Positions 1 to 10,166 of a DNA stretch of 64,000 nt are shown piece by piece. How positions within the stretch are numbered: position 1 is the first letter of the stretch; every line of letters begins with the position of its first letter. Source of the DNA: Candidatus Marispirochaeta associata (lineage in GTDB: Bacteria > Spirochaetota > Spirochaetia > JC444 > Marispirochaetaceae); the NCBI GenBank assembly GCA_001749745.1, contig JWTM01000532.1:415001-479000 (forward strand), in the 5' to 3' direction. The position numbers were made by a program, and so were the translations under genes. The notes beneath the pieces were generated by a model that worked only from the letters and a program-made list of their open reading frames with translations, searched no databases and had not been told where the DNA came from.

Positions 1-1
1 G

Positions 2-526
2 GAGGTCAACGTTACAGCCATTAGCGCCGATCTTTCTCAACCCCCAAGAGATGCTCAAGCAGGCCCTGTGGCGCCGCAAGATCCGGAACGTATAGATTCG
101 GATCTCTTTCTTATGCTTGGCGCTGCAGCGTTTCCTGAGTACTTTACTATAATACGCCAATATCTAAAGGCTGACGACCTTCGGGATCAAAGAGCCCGGG
201 ATTTGTACATTCTGCTTGAGGATGCGTTTCGCCGAGACGAGTTAGAGATGAACTTAGTCGTACAAAAGGTCGATAATGAGCATATACGTGCTCTAATCTT
301 CGACAAGGCGCTCTCCGGAGAGCTTGGCCCTGATCCGAAAGAGGTATTGCAGGATGTTTTGCGGCGCGTCAGATACGGTGCGTTAGAACGGCGACAACTA
401 TTGATAGCCAGGGAGTTAAAAAAGGCCGAGCGGGATAAGCTTCCCCATCATGAACTAAAAGAGCTCTTGAGCGAGAAGATGTATCTGACCGAGGAACTGC
501 GGAAGTTAAGGGTGAAACAGGAATGA
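2..526 (+). CDS. dnaG: DNA primase DnaG, C-terminal part (gene cut by window start)
   Basis: The reading frame is open from the first bases of the window, so this is the 3' end of a longer gene. The visible residues are an all-helical, charged segment of the kind found at the DnaB-helicase-binding end of bacterial primases. No catalytic TOPRIM or zinc motifs are in view because they lie upstream. Its stop overlaps the rpoD start (ATGA at 523-526), so the two are translationally coupled. The primase-sigma factor order is a common bacterial arrangement. The assignment rests on the helical C-terminal pattern plus this position next to rpoD. Confidence 0.8.
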   Translation, partial: EVNVTAISADLSQPPRDAQAGPVAPQDPERIDSDLFLMLGAAAFPEYFTIIRQYLKADDLRDQRARDLYILLEDAFRRDELEMNLVVQKVDNEHIRALIFDKALSGELGPDPKEVLQDVLRRVRYGALERRQLLIARELKKAERDKLPHHELKELLSEKMYLTEELRKLRVKQE

Positions 527-2379
527 CAGAGCTGCTGAATGATCCGGCGGTGAATAAGCTGTTGGAATATGCAAAACAGAAGAAGAAGATTACCTACGAA
601 GAGGTTAACGACTTCCTCCCCGACGAAATCGCGAACTCCGATAAGATCGAGGATGTTTTTAGTCTCCTAGAAAAAAATAACATAGAGATTGAAGAAGACA
701 ATCTTGAAATGGAAATGCCTATGCCCGAAGGCGCAGAAGAAGAAGTTGATGAAGTTGAAGATGACGGTGAAGATCTGGAAGGTTTCTCCGACGATGACGA
801 GGTAGCCGTCGCTACCGAGGATTCCACTCCCGAGGAAGACGAGGAAGAGGAAGAGAAGCCCAGTTCCGCCTCCAAGAAGCGAGTTGTCCTGGGAGACAAG
901 GATTCCGCCGTCGACGATCCCATTCGTCTGTACCTGAGGGAGATCGGTAAGGAGAATCTGCTTACTGCCGAGCAGGAGGTGGAACTCTCGAAAAGGATGG
1001 AAGAGGGCGAGAACATCATCAAGCATGTGGTCAAGGCCTCGGGCTTGATCATCCCCGAAATCTATCATCTGATCCAGAAAACCTTCTCGAAGGTTGATCC
1101 CCGCGAGCTGGATATAACCAAGAAAGAGATCTCCGAACTCCTGGCTGAACGGAGACGGCTCAATCAGTTCTACCGTGAACCGCTGAAGACGCTGGCCCCC
1201 GGCATCAAGCAGTACATGGAACAGAAGAACAAACTGGTCTCTCTCGGCGAGGATATTATCGATAATCCCGAGCTGAATAAAAAGCGGGATCTCTTGTTAA
1301 AGAAGATTGTTAATCTCGATCTTCACCAGGAGGAAATCCTCCTGCTCTCGGACAAATTTACCAATGCCGAGAAGAAGATTAAGCGCTATCGCAAGGATCA
1401 GCAACGGATCGAACGACGCCTGCGGGTTTCGAGTTCTCGGGAACTCCGCACCATGGGCAGGGGCTTGGCGACGCCCGACCAGCGCCGAAAGATCGAAGAG
1501 CAGCTCGAACTGAGCGCAGACGAGATCAAGGAGAAAATCCGACAGATCCAGATCAACGAGAAGAAGCTCCGCAACCTGGAGATCGAATTCGAGGAGAATA
1601 TCGACAGCATCATGGAGCATGCCGAACGGATATCCCGGGGGCAGCACATGATGAAGGGCGCCAAGGACCGGCTGATCCAGGCTAACCTGCGGCTGGTCGT
1701 CAGTATCGCCAAGAAATATACCAACCGGGGCCTGCACTTCTTCGATCTGGTGCAAGAAGGCAACATCGGTCTGATTAAGGCGGTCGAGAAGTTCGAATAC
1801 CGGAAGGGCTATAAGTTTTCCACCTATGCTACCTGGTGGATTCGTCAGGCTATTACCCGCTCGATTTCCGACCAGGCCCGTACTATCCGGGTTCCGGTTC
1901 ATATGATCGAGCAGATAAACAAGGTTGTGCGGGAATCCCGCCAGCTGATGCAGGTCCTGGGCCGGGAGCCCTCTGATGAAGAGGTCGCCGAACGGCTCGG
2001 CTGGTCGGTGGCGCGGGTAAAATCGGTAAAGAACGTCGCCCGGGAGCCGATCTCTCTGGAGACGCCTATCGGCGAAGAAGAAGACTCCCTTCTCGGAGAT
2101 TTTATCGAGGACAAGGATATCGAGAATCCGGCCAGCCAGACCGCCTTCAAGCTCCTCCAGGAGCAGCTGCAGGATGTACTCTACACCCTGCCGCCCCGGG
2201 AACAGGAGGTCTTGAAGATGCGCTTCGGTCTCGAAGACGGCTACTCCCTCACCCTGGAAGAGGTAGGGCTCTATTTCAATGTAACCCGCGAGCGTATCCG
2301 CCAGATCGAGGCCAAGGCGCTGAGGCGGTTGCGGCATCCTAAACGAAGCCGGCGACTAAAAGACTATATCGACAATTAA
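523..2379 (+). CDS. rpoD: RNA polymerase primary sigma factor (sigma-70)
   Basis: Housekeeping sigma factor of 618 residues that directs core RNA polymerase to -10/-35 promoters. All conserved regions are visible. Region 1.1 lies near residues 10-55, followed by a strongly acidic linker (about 60-115). Region 1.2 starts at DPIRLYLREIG (about residue 130). Region 2 includes RLVVSIAKKYTNRGL and FSTYATWWIRQAI (about 390-450). Region 4 ends the protein with LTLEEVGLYFNVTRERIRQ and LRRLRHP. The long insertion between 1.2 and 2 (about 160-370) is the non-conserved region of RpoD-type factors. It overlaps dnaG by 4 bases. Confidence 0.98.
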   Translation: MTELLNDPAVNKLLEYAKQKKKITYEEVNDFLPDEIANSDKIEDVFSLLEKNNIEIEEDNLEMEMPMPEGAEEEVDEVEDDGEDLEGFSDDDEVAVATEDSTPEEDEEEEEKPSSASKKRVVLGDKDSAVDDPIRLYLREIGKENLLTAEQEVELSKRMEEGENIIKHVVKASGLIIPEIYHLIQKTFSKVDPRELDITKKEISELLAERRRLNQFYREPLKTLAPGIKQYMEQKNKLVSLGEDIIDNPELNKKRDLLLKKIVNLDLHQEEILLLSDKFTNAEKKIKRYRKDQQRIERRLRVSSSRELRTMGRGLATPDQRRKIEEQLELSADEIKEKIRQIQINEKKLRNLEIEFEENIDSIMEHAERISRGQHMMKGAKDRLIQANLRLVVSIAKKYTNRGLHFFDLVQEGNIGLIKAVEKFEYRKGYKFSTYATWWIRQAITRSISDQARTIRVPVHMIEQINKVVRESRQLMQVLGREPSDEEVAERLGWSVARVKSVKNVAREPISLETPIGEEEDSLLGDFIEDKDIENPASQTAFKLLQEQLQDVLYTLPPREQEVLKMRFGLEDGYSLTLEEVGLYFNVTRERIRQIEAKALRRLRHPKRSRRLKDYIDN

Positions 2380-2406
2380 TTTCGATCAATACGAGGATTA
2401 TGGCGT

Positions 2407-3192
2407 ATGATGACAGAGGTTTTTGACAAGCTAAGAACTCTCCAGGATATTCTATCCCAGAAGTACGAAATCGAGCGGGAGATTCACGATATCCCCAAGG
2501 CGCTGACGACCAAGACCGAGCTCTTGAACAGGCTGAAGAAGTCCTATGTCGAGAAGAACGCCAAGAAAGAGCGGATAAACGATAAGATCAAGTCCCTCAG
2601 AATCAAACTCTCCGATGCCGAGCATCAGCGGGAGCAGTACGAAAAGCAGATGGACCAGATTTCGACCCAGCGGGAATACGAAGCCCTGGACAAAGAAATT
2701 CGGGACGCTACCGAGAAGGAGCAGCAGTTTCGGAAGGATATTCTCCGGGAGGAGAAGGATCTGGAAGAGATCAATGCCACCCTCGAGCGGGAAGAGAAGA
2801 TGATTCAGCTTCAGGAAGAGGAGCTGGAGACCGAACAGGAGAAGATCAAGAACGAGAGCGCCCAGAAGCAGGAGGTGCTCAAGCAGCTCGAAGAGGAAGA
2901 GAAGGAGGTTCAGCCCGGCCTGGACGAGGATATACTCTTCAAATTCGAGCGGATTATCCGTTCCAAATCCGGCGTCGGTATCGTACCGGTAAGGGCCTCG
3001 GTCTGTACCGGTTGTCATATGCAGCTTCCGGCCCAGTTCGTCAACGAGGTGCACGCCGGAGAACATATTCTTTTTTGTCCCTACTGCAGCCGGATTCTAT
3101 TCTACAGCGAAACCGAATCGAGCGAGGACGCCTATTTCTTCAATGAAGAGGATGCGGGCAGCCTTGCGGACCTTGTAGATTCCGAGGAGTAG
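2407..3192 (+). CDS. C4-type zinc-ribbon coiled-coil protein
   Basis: 261 residues. The first about 170 form a long charged coiled coil rich in E, K and Q. They are followed by a C4 zinc ribbon: CTGCH at about residue 200 and CPYCSR about 22 residues later. This architecture matches the widespread zinc-ribbon family (DUF164-like) whose molecular role is still poorly defined and is usually guessed to be nucleic-acid binding. A second ATG follows the first immediately, so the start is uncertain by one codon. The rnpB promoter lies inside its last codons, and it sits between rpoD and rnpB. Confidence 0.85.
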   Translation: MMTEVFDKLRTLQDILSQKYEIEREIHDIPKALTTKTELLNRLKKSYVEKNAKKERINDKIKSLRIKLSDAEHQREQYEKQMDQISTQREYEALDKEIRDATEKEQQFRKDILREEKDLEEINATLEREEKMIQLQEEELETEQEKIKNESAQKQEVLKQLEEEEKEVQPGLDEDILFKFERIIRSKSGVGIVPVRASVCTGCHMQLPAQFVNEVHAGEHILFCPYCSRILFYSETESSEDAYFFNEEDAGSLADLVDSEE

Positions 3193-3201
3193 GAGTACAC
3201 T
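3173..3201 (+). promoter_or_regulatory. Candidate sigma-70 promoter of rnpB
   Basis: A -35-like TTGTAG (3173-3178) and a -10-like TACACT (3196-3201) are separated by exactly 17 bases. The -10 ends 6 bases before the predicted 5' end of RNase P RNA at 3208, which is the expected spacing for transcription start. The promoter lies within the last codons of the zinc-ribbon gene. Prediction only. Confidence 0.6.
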
Positions 3202-3207
3202 AATCAC

Positions 3208-3562
<355 letters not shown>

Positions 3563-3571
3563 TTTCTATAG

Positions 3572-4540
3572 GTGAATGGGGCGAGAATGCAGCTACCGAA
3601 TGATCGCTATAAGTTTTCCAGTACCCCCCGGGGCTACGGACAGAAACGAAGCCGCGCCGGTTTGATCCTCTCCATACTGATTATCCTGCTCTCGATCGGA
3701 GCAGGAGCCTACTCATTAGGGCAGCTTTTCTCCAATCGCGCCGCAAGCGGCGCCAACGAGCAGGAGATCAGTCTGCTATGGGAACAGCGCCGTTACGAGG
3801 CAATCAACAAGCGTTGCGAGGAGATCCTCGTCGAGGATCCCCTTAATCAGGAAGCCTTGATCTTTAACGGGTTCTCCTATTTCTACCGGGGTGTATCCAA
3901 GTTTACCCTGGAAGATAAGATCCCGCTCTTCAACCAGGCCATCAGGAATCTGCGCACCGCCGACCTGGAAGAGGATTACCCTCTAAAGGGGGCGGTACGC
4001 TATATTCTGGCCAAAACCTATTACCACAAAGGCAGATATTTCGCCGATCTAGCTATAGAGTATATGCAGAGTTCCATGTCTCTCGGGTACGAAGGAGAGG
4101 ACAGCTATGAGTATATCGGCTTGGCCTATTCCGAGCTGGGAGACTATGAACAGAGCGTCAGCTTCTTCGAGAAGGCCCTTGAACAACATGCTTCGGATAC
4201 CTTATATCTAGTACTGGGACAGACCTATTTCACCATGGAGGAGTTCGCCCAGGCCGAGGAGATTCTGCTGCGCTGTCTCAACGCAACCACCGATATTACG
4301 ATACAGCAGAAAGCACGCTTCATGCTGGGAAAGATCTATTTTGATCGGGAAGAGTATCTGAAAGCGGAGGACCAGTATGAGAAGATACTGGCCATAAATT
4401 CAAATTCCGCCGATGCTCACTACTATATGGGCTCGATATATGCTCAATTGAATGATACTATCAAGGCACGAGCCGAATGGAGAAAGGCGCTGGAGATTGA
4501 TCCCAGCCATCATGGTTCGCTGCAAAAATTATACAACTAG
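3572..4540 (+). CDS. Membrane-anchored TPR protein
   Basis: 322 residues with a GTG start; an in-frame ATG at 3587 is an equally reasonable start and gives 317 residues. A basic N-terminus is followed by one hydrophobic segment (about residues 28-50, LILSILIILLSIGAGAYSLG), then by tandem tetratricopeptide repeats. Examples are YEYIGLAYSELGDYEQSVSF and AHYYMGSIYAQLNDTIKARA. The expected topology is one membrane anchor with a helical protein-interaction domain outside the cytoplasm. It sits immediately before mreB, so a scaffold role linked to the cell-elongation machinery is a reasonable inference. No enzymatic motif is seen. Confidence 0.8.
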   Translation: MNGARMQLPNDRYKFSSTPRGYGQKRSRAGLILSILIILLSIGAGAYSLGQLFSNRAASGANEQEISLLWEQRRYEAINKRCEEILVEDPLNQEALIFNGFSYFYRGVSKFTLEDKIPLFNQAIRNLRTADLEEDYPLKGAVRYILAKTYYHKGRYFADLAIEYMQSSMSLGYEGEDSYEYIGLAYSELGDYEQSVSFFEKALEQHASDTLYLVLGQTYFTMEEFAQAEEILLRCLNATTDITIQQKARFMLGKIYFDREEYLKAEDQYEKILAINSNSADAHYYMGSIYAQLNDTIKARAEWRKALEIDPSHHGSLQKLYN

Positions 4541-4555
4541 CCTGGAGGATTCCTG

Positions 4556-5599
4556 ATGGGGATGAAAAATATTGTCGACACCTTTTCGAGCGAGATCGGG
4601 ATAGATCTCGGAACCTGTAACACCCTTATCTATGTCCGCGGAAAAGGTATCCTCATCAGCGAACCCTCAGTCGTGGCGGTCGAGCGGGGCACAAAAAAGG
4701 TTGTCGCCGTCGGCGTCGAGGCCAAGCGCATGCTCTGGAAAACCCCCGGCGACATTATCGCCATTCGCCCCTTGCGGGACGGGGTAATCGCCGACCTGGA
4801 AACGACGGAAAAGATGATCCGCTACTTTATTCATAAGGTTCTTCCCCGGCGCTTTTTCGTCAAACCCCGGATGGTTATCGGCGTTCCCTCCTGCATCACC
4901 GAAGTTGAACGCCGGGCGGTAGAAGAGGCCGCCTATAAGTCCGGCGCCCGAGAGGTAAAGGTTATCGAGGAGTCCCTGGCCGCCGCTATCGGCGCCAAGA
5001 TTCCGATCTTCGAACCCGCAGGCCATATGATTTGTGATATCGGCGGCGGAACGACCGAAATATCGGTAATCTCCTTAGGCGGCATGGTCGTCAGTAAGGC
5101 CATCCGCATCGGCGGCGACGAGTTCGACGAAGCGATTATCAAGCATGTACGCAATGTTCACAACCTGATCGTCGGCGAACAGACAGCGGAGAACCTGAAA
5201 ATAAAGATAGGCAATGCAATCGCCGACAAAAAGATCGAAAAGATGGAGATAAAGGGTACCGACGCCATAACAGGTCTTCCCCGACGGCTGGAGATCGATT
5301 CGGTCGAGGTGAGGGAAGCGCTTCAGGAACCGACGAACGCCGTAATCGAAGAGATCAAACGGACCCTCGGACAGACGCCGCCCGAACTCGCTGCGGATAT
5401 CGTCGAGAGGGGCATAGTTATGACCGGCGGCGGATCGCTCCTGAAGGGACTCCCCAAGCTGATCAGCAAAGAGACGGGCGTGCCGGTAATCCTGGCCGAG
5501 GATCCGCTCCTCTGCGTGGCCAACGGTGCGGGTATGTATTTTCAGCATACCAAAGATATGGCCAGCAGCCAGACGATTTACAATAATATAAACACCTAA
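4556..5599 (+). CDS. mreB: Rod-shape-determining protein MreB (actin homologue)
   Basis: 347 residues, the usual length. The actin-fold nucleotide motifs are in place: phosphate-1 loop GIDLGTCNTLIYV near residue 14, the phosphate-2 region MICDIGGGTTEISVISLGG near residue 158, and the adenosine-binding VMTGGGSLLKGL near residue 288. MreB polymerises under the inner membrane and guides lateral peptidoglycan synthesis. A GGAGG ribosome-binding site precedes the ATG. It begins the mreB-mreC-mreD-mrdA-rodA cluster, whose members are only a few bases apart or overlapping. Confidence 0.98.
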   Translation: MGMKNIVDTFSSEIGIDLGTCNTLIYVRGKGILISEPSVVAVERGTKKVVAVGVEAKRMLWKTPGDIIAIRPLRDGVIADLETTEKMIRYFIHKVLPRRFFVKPRMVIGVPSCITEVERRAVEEAAYKSGAREVKVIEESLAAAIGAKIPIFEPAGHMICDIGGGTTEISVISLGGMVVSKAIRIGGDEFDEAIIKHVRNVHNLIVGEQTAENLKIKIGNAIADKKIEKMEIKGTDAITGLPRRLEIDSVEVREALQEPTNAVIEEIKRTLGQTPPELAADIVERGIVMTGGGSLLKGLPKLISKETGVPVILAEDPLLCVANGAGMYFQHTKDMASSQTIYNNINT

Positions 5600-5605
5600 G
5601 GCCCC

Positions 5606-6475
5606 ATGAACGAGCACGGTTTTCTCTATCGGCGCCGAAAGGGGCTTACACTCCTCTCGGCGCTCGCTATTAGTCTGGTTCTTCTGGTCGTCGACACAGG
5701 CAGCGTCTCCCTCAATCCGGCTCGATGGGGATACGCCCTCTTTTCCACCGTCCAAAAAGGCTACTCCGGCCTGGGGCTCTTCTTCCGGGACACCGTGACC
5801 TCAATCGCCGAACTGCGCGAACTCCGGGAGGAGTACGATGCGGTGCGAGAGAAGATGGAGGATTATCAGGTTATCCAACGGGATCTGGTCAACCTCAGAG
5901 AGGAGAATGAACGGCTGAGAGCGCTCCTCGGTTTCACCGAGGAGATTGAGTTTATCCATTATCCCGCCCGCATAGTGGCCAAGGAACCGGGAACCTTCTA
6001 TAACGCCTTTACCATCAATAAAGGCAGCCGCCACGGTATTCGTGCGGATATGCCGGTTATCGCTTACCAGGCGGGATTCCAGGGGGTTGTAGGCAAGGTT
6101 ATCGAGGCCGGCCCCGCCAGCGCCAGAGTCCTTCCGTTGATTTCCAATAACTGCTTTATTTCCAGCCGGCTCCAATCCTCACGGTATGAGGGGCTGGTGC
6201 AGGGCGGGGGAGGTCTCTCGCAACCGGTGGTGATGCGCTATGTAGTCAAAACCGCGAAGGAAGAGATTCAGTTCGGGGATCTTATAGAAACCTCCGGCCT
6301 GGATTCGATCTACCCGCCGGGCCTTTTCATCGGCCGGGTTCGTTCCATCGGCTCCCGGGAGTGGGAACCGGATCTTGAGTTGGCCCTGGAACCTATAATC
6401 GACTTTTCTCGCCTGGAGTATGTGGTAGTCTTAAATGTTGAGGAACGACTCTCTCCATCAGAGGCGCAAGAATGA
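5606..6475 (+). CDS. mreC: Rod-shape-determining protein MreC
   Basis: 289 residues. An N-terminal transmembrane helix (about residues 13-32) is followed by a coiled coil (about 65-110, ending in LREENERLRALLGF). The periplasmic beta-barrel domain of the MreC family comes next, with a conserved VVGKVIEAGPASARVLPL stretch near residue 160. MreC links MreB and MreD to penicillin-binding protein 2. The gene starts 6 bases after mreB and overlaps mreD by 4 bases. Confidence 0.95.
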   Translation: MNEHGFLYRRRKGLTLLSALAISLVLLVVDTGSVSLNPARWGYALFSTVQKGYSGLGLFFRDTVTSIAELRELREEYDAVREKMEDYQVIQRDLVNLREENERLRALLGFTEEIEFIHYPARIVAKEPGTFYNAFTINKGSRHGIRADMPVIAYQAGFQGVVGKVIEAGPASARVLPLISNNCFISSRLQSSRYEGLVQGGGGLSQPVVMRYVVKTAKEEIQFGDLIETSGLDSIYPPGLFIGRVRSIGSREWEPDLELALEPIIDFSRLEYVVVLNVEERLSPSEAQE

Positions 6476-6975
6476 GAAACCCGTTCATCCAATCCGCTAT
6501 CCTGGTCGCACTTATTTTAGCCGAATCGACCCTGCTCCAGGATTTCGGCATTGCCGGCGTACGTCCCGATCTCTATCTCGTGCTCTTCCTCTTTTTTGCC
6601 TACGCCCAGGGCAGCCAAGGGGGAGTAGTCATCGGCTTTGCCTGCGGACTGGTACTCGACTTCATCAGCATTGCGCCCCTGGGCATGAACGCATTCTCCT
6701 TAAGTCTTCTCGGATTCGGTATGGGATCGTTGCGGGGAAAACTCTTTATCGATCCCGTATTCATGCCCTTTATGCTGGCCTTCGTAGCTGGTTTGGCTAA
6801 CGCTCTACTGGCCCGTTTCTTGAGCGGGATCTTCGGCGGTCCCGGCGGATCGGTCCTTTTCAGCGGCGGACTCTTTCTGCAGCTGGGGCTGAATGCGCTG
6901 ATTGCGCCGATTCTCTTCGGGCTTCTAAAAGCCCTGGGAGCCATCCCGCAGTATCTTAGAGAAGAGGAACGATGA
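6472..6975 (+). CDS. mreD: Rod-shape-determining membrane protein MreD
   Basis: 167 residues, almost entirely hydrophobic, with about five predicted membrane helices. The family-like core GFACGLVLDFISIAPLGMNA is near residue 62. MreD is an integral inner-membrane partner of MreC in the elongasome. It overlaps mreC by 4 bases and mrdA by 4 bases, consistent with translational coupling through the cluster. Confidence 0.93.
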   Translation: MRNPFIQSAILVALILAESTLLQDFGIAGVRPDLYLVLFLFFAYAQGSQGGVVIGFACGLVLDFISIAPLGMNAFSLSLLGFGMGSLRGKLFIDPVFMPFMLAFVAGLANALLARFLSGIFGGPGGSVLFSGGLFLQLGLNALIAPILFGLLKALGAIPQYLREEER

Positions 6976-8840
6976 GCGGCGGATTCGGAGAAAGGAGCAG
7001 CTCCTCCCATAAACTCAGACTCTTCAGCCTGGGAGTGATCTGCCTGACCTCGATACTGATTTATATCCTCTATCTCTTTAACCTGCAGGTCGTGCGGGGA
7101 AACGAGTTCCAACGCCGGGCGCGGGAGGTCTCTCTGCGGAGTGCGGTAATTCCCGCCCAAAGAGGCGAGATTTACGACCGCCATTTCGACGTACCCTTAG
7201 CCATAAACATCCCCTCCTTTGCCGTTAACATCACCCCGGCCGAGCTTAGCCCGGATCAGCGAGCTATAATCATACCGCGTCTGGCCGGCGTCCTCGGAAT
7301 AGAGGTAGAGCAGATCGAGGCCAAGCTTCCGCCGGAATACGACCATCTCTACCAGCCGGTAGAGGTCGCATCGGGTGTCGATCTGCGTGATATTAGCAGA
7401 ATTGCCGAGCATATCGAGGACTTCCCCGGCGTCAGCTGGAATAATAAATCTATTCGCTCTTATACCGTTCCCGGCTCCCTCTCCCATCTCATCGGCTACG
7501 TGGGCGATATTACCAGGGAAGAGCTCCAGGTGCTCTACAATCAGGGTTACTCTCAGTCGTCGACCCTTGGAAAGAGCGGAATAGAGAAGATCTATGATCA
7601 ACTGCTGCGAGGCGAGGACGGGGTGAGCTACTCCACCGTCGACGTTAGAGGACGGCGGATCTCTCAGCCCGGAGTGGAAGAGCGTCCGCCCGTATCGGGA
7701 AAAAACCTGGTTCTCAGCGTCGACAGACGTATTCAGAAGCTCTCGGAGGAGGCCTTGGGTAAACGGGTAGGTTCCGTGGTGGTATTGAAACCGGCCACGG
7801 GGGAGGTCCTGGCCATGGTCTCCTATCCCTATTTCAACCCCAACATATTCGGCACCGAACGTAATCCGGAAGAGTACCGACGCCTCTCGCTGGATCCCCA
7901 GTTTCCCTTCCTGAACCGGGCGGTTCAATCGAGCTATGCCCCGGCTTCGACCTTCAAGGTTATCATGACTGCGGCAGTGTTAGAGGAAGATGCCTTCCCC
8001 AGGGATCAGACGATCGATTGCCACGGACTTATTTACCTGGGTAATCGGGTCTTTAATTGTCATAAAAAAACTGGTCACGGCCCCTTGGATCTCCGCCACG
8101 GTCTGGCTGAATCTTGCAACGTTTACTTCTGGACGGTCGGCCGCCAGTATTTAGGGGTCGACCGGATCGTAGATTTTGCCACTCAGTTCGGTTTGGGGCA
8201 AGCGACCGGCATCGACCTTCCCAGCGAAACCTTGGGCCTAGTTCCTACTCCTCAGCAGAAGGAGGAAACCTATAACGTAAAATGGGTAGGCGGAGATACG
8301 ATGAATATCTCCATCGGTCAGGGGGACTTATTGGTTACCCCCCTTCAGATGGCGAATATGATGGCCATGGTGGTCAATCGAGGAACAATATATCGTCCGC
8401 GACTGTTAAAAGAAACTCGAGATCCCATATCAGGGAACATAGTCGAACGAATCGAGCCTCAGGTGCTGTATCAATCTACGATAAACACCGCCGTATTCGA
8501 TGAACTCCAGGACTATTTGCGCACGGTTATAACCGACGGAACCGCCAAGGTGGTGCTTACCACAGAAGCTACCCAGGTAGCCGGAAAGACCGGAACCGGC
8601 GAGGACGGCTACGTCGATCAGTGGAGTTCTTGGTTTGTGGCCTACGCTCCTTTCGGTGCACCACCGGAAGACGCCGTAGTGGTTGTGGTGAATGTAGAGC
8701 CGGTCAACGAGTGGGAGTGGTGGGCGCCCAAAGCAGCCAATATTATCTTTCAGGGCATCTTCGCGGATGAGACCTTCGACGAAGCGGTAGAGAGCCTACG
8801 CTGGCAGTGGATGTTCCCCGACGAGGAGGATGATCGATGA
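6972..8840 (+). CDS. mrdA: Penicillin-binding protein 2, elongation-specific transpeptidase
   Basis: 622 residues. One N-terminal membrane helix (about 14-37) is followed by the PBP dimerisation domain (about 55-230) and the transpeptidase domain (about 260-600). The three catalytic motifs are visible: SxxK as ASTFK (about residue 318), SxN as SCN (about 376) and KTGT as GKTGTG (about 540). The enzyme cross-links peptidoglycan during cylindrical growth together with RodA, encoded directly downstream with a 4-base overlap. Confidence 0.97.
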   Translation: MSGGFGERSSSSHKLRLFSLGVICLTSILIYILYLFNLQVVRGNEFQRRAREVSLRSAVIPAQRGEIYDRHFDVPLAINIPSFAVNITPAELSPDQRAIIIPRLAGVLGIEVEQIEAKLPPEYDHLYQPVEVASGVDLRDISRIAEHIEDFPGVSWNNKSIRSYTVPGSLSHLIGYVGDITREELQVLYNQGYSQSSTLGKSGIEKIYDQLLRGEDGVSYSTVDVRGRRISQPGVEERPPVSGKNLVLSVDRRIQKLSEEALGKRVGSVVVLKPATGEVLAMVSYPYFNPNIFGTERNPEEYRRLSLDPQFPFLNRAVQSSYAPASTFKVIMTAAVLEEDAFPRDQTIDCHGLIYLGNRVFNCHKKTGHGPLDLRHGLAESCNVYFWTVGRQYLGVDRIVDFATQFGLGQATGIDLPSETLGLVPTPQQKEETYNVKWVGGDTMNISIGQGDLLVTPLQMANMMAMVVNRGTIYRPRLLKETRDPISGNIVERIEPQVLYQSTINTAVFDELQDYLRTVITDGTAKVVLTTEATQVAGKTGTGEDGYVDQWSSWFVAYAPFGAPPEDAVVVVVNVEPVNEWEWWAPKAANIIFQGIFADETFDEAVESLRWQWMFPDEEDDR

Positions 8841-10150
8841 AGGTAAAATCATTCCTCGGATTCGATATCTTCATCTTCATGAGCGTGCTCGTCCTCCTGG
8901 TAGTGAGCGTCCTCTTCGTCTACTCGTCCGGAGTCTCCTCCTCGGGCATCCTCTATTCCAATGAATATATCAAGCAGATGATATCCATCGGCATCGGGCT
9001 GGTTCTCTGCATCCTCTTCAGTTTTGGAAATTACAGCCGGCTGGGAGACTGGTCGTTTTATTTCTATCTCGCGGGATTGGCTGTCCTTATATATACCCTG
9101 CTTTTCGGAAAGGTAGTAAACGGCGCGCGCTCCTGGATCTCTATCGGGACCCTCCACTTGGGACAACCCTCGGAGCTCGTCAAAATCATAACCATCCTCT
9201 TTTTAGGTAAATTCTTCGATACCCGCAGGAATAGTATCGATTCAATCAGCACCTTGCTTTTGAGTCTGTTGATCGTCGCTCTCCCCATGGGATTGATCCT
9301 ACTCCAGCCGGATATGGGTACAGCATTAGTCTATGTGCCTATCTATTTTTTTATGGCTTTTATCGCCTCCGTTCCCCTTCAGTATCTGATATTCCTCTTT
9401 CTTTCCGGTTCGGGAATGCTCCTGGTAGGAATCCTCCCGTCATGGAACGATACGATTATTCATAGCGAATCGATATTCGCGCGCATCATGACCGATCCGG
9501 CTCTTTGGCCCTACTACTTCCTGATATTTACGATTATTCTGATCTTGGCAGTGGCGGGCTTTCTTATCTATAAACGGCGTTACTATTTCTGGATCGCCTA
9601 TCTCTCTGCGGTGGGAACACTCTCCTTTATCGGTGCGTTTTTCATGCAGAAGGTTCTCAAGGGTTATCAGATAATGCGGCTCATCGTCTTTCTTGATCCG
9701 AATATCGATCCCCAGGGCACCGGCTGGAATATCATTCAATCCATTACCGCCGTCGGTTCGGGCGGTTTCGGCGGTAAGGGATTTTTGAACGGGACTCAGA
9801 GCCATTACCGCTTCCTACCGCAGCAGAGTACGGATTTTATCTTCTCGATCATCGCCGAAGAGTGGGGATTCCTCGGTAGTTTCCTGGTACTCTGCCTCTA
9901 CGGAGTAATAATCTTCCGGGGGATCTACATCATCTGGACCGCCAAGGATCGTTACGGAAAAAACATCGGCGCCGGCATCGTGGGGATGATCTTCTTTCAT
10001 ATGCTGGTTAATATCGGCATGACCATGGGCATAATGCCTATTACCGGCATTCCATTACTCTTCATCTCTTACGGCGGTTCGGCTCTGCTGAATGCGCTCA
10101 TCGCTATCGGTATTCTCTTGAATATCCATCAACGGCGATACCACTTTTAG
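8837..10150 (+). CDS. rodA: Peptidoglycan glycosyltransferase RodA (SEDS family)
   Basis: 437 residues with about ten predicted membrane helices. SEDS-family signatures are seen: NGARSWISIG followed by the QPSELVKI loop near residue 110, and the C-terminal GIPLLFISYGGSALLNALIA. RodA polymerises lipid II into glycan strands and works with PBP2. It is slightly longer than the typical RodA of about 370-430 residues, with the extra length in a charged loop around residues 200-270. It is the last gene of the shape cluster. Confidence 0.96.
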   Translation: MKVKSFLGFDIFIFMSVLVLLVVSVLFVYSSGVSSSGILYSNEYIKQMISIGIGLVLCILFSFGNYSRLGDWSFYFYLAGLAVLIYTLLFGKVVNGARSWISIGTLHLGQPSELVKIITILFLGKFFDTRRNSIDSISTLLLSLLIVALPMGLILLQPDMGTALVYVPIYFFMAFIASVPLQYLIFLFLSGSGMLLVGILPSWNDTIIHSESIFARIMTDPALWPYYFLIFTIILILAVAGFLIYKRRYYFWIAYLSAVGTLSFIGAFFMQKVLKGYQIMRLIVFLDPNIDPQGTGWNIIQSITAVGSGGFGGKGFLNGTQSHYRFLPQQSTDFIFSIIAEEWGFLGSFLVLCLYGVIIFRGIYIIWTAKDRYGKNIGAGIVGMIFFHMLVNIGMTMGIMPITGIPLLFISYGGSALLNALIAIGILLNIHQRRYHF

Positions 10151-10166
10151 GATCCTCGAGGCTATA

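Noticed and set aside
594..1052. Long open frames on the minus strand opposite rpoD and other genes
   Set aside because: They follow the codon structure of well-supported genes on the other strand, have low-complexity Ser/Arg-rich products, and match no family.
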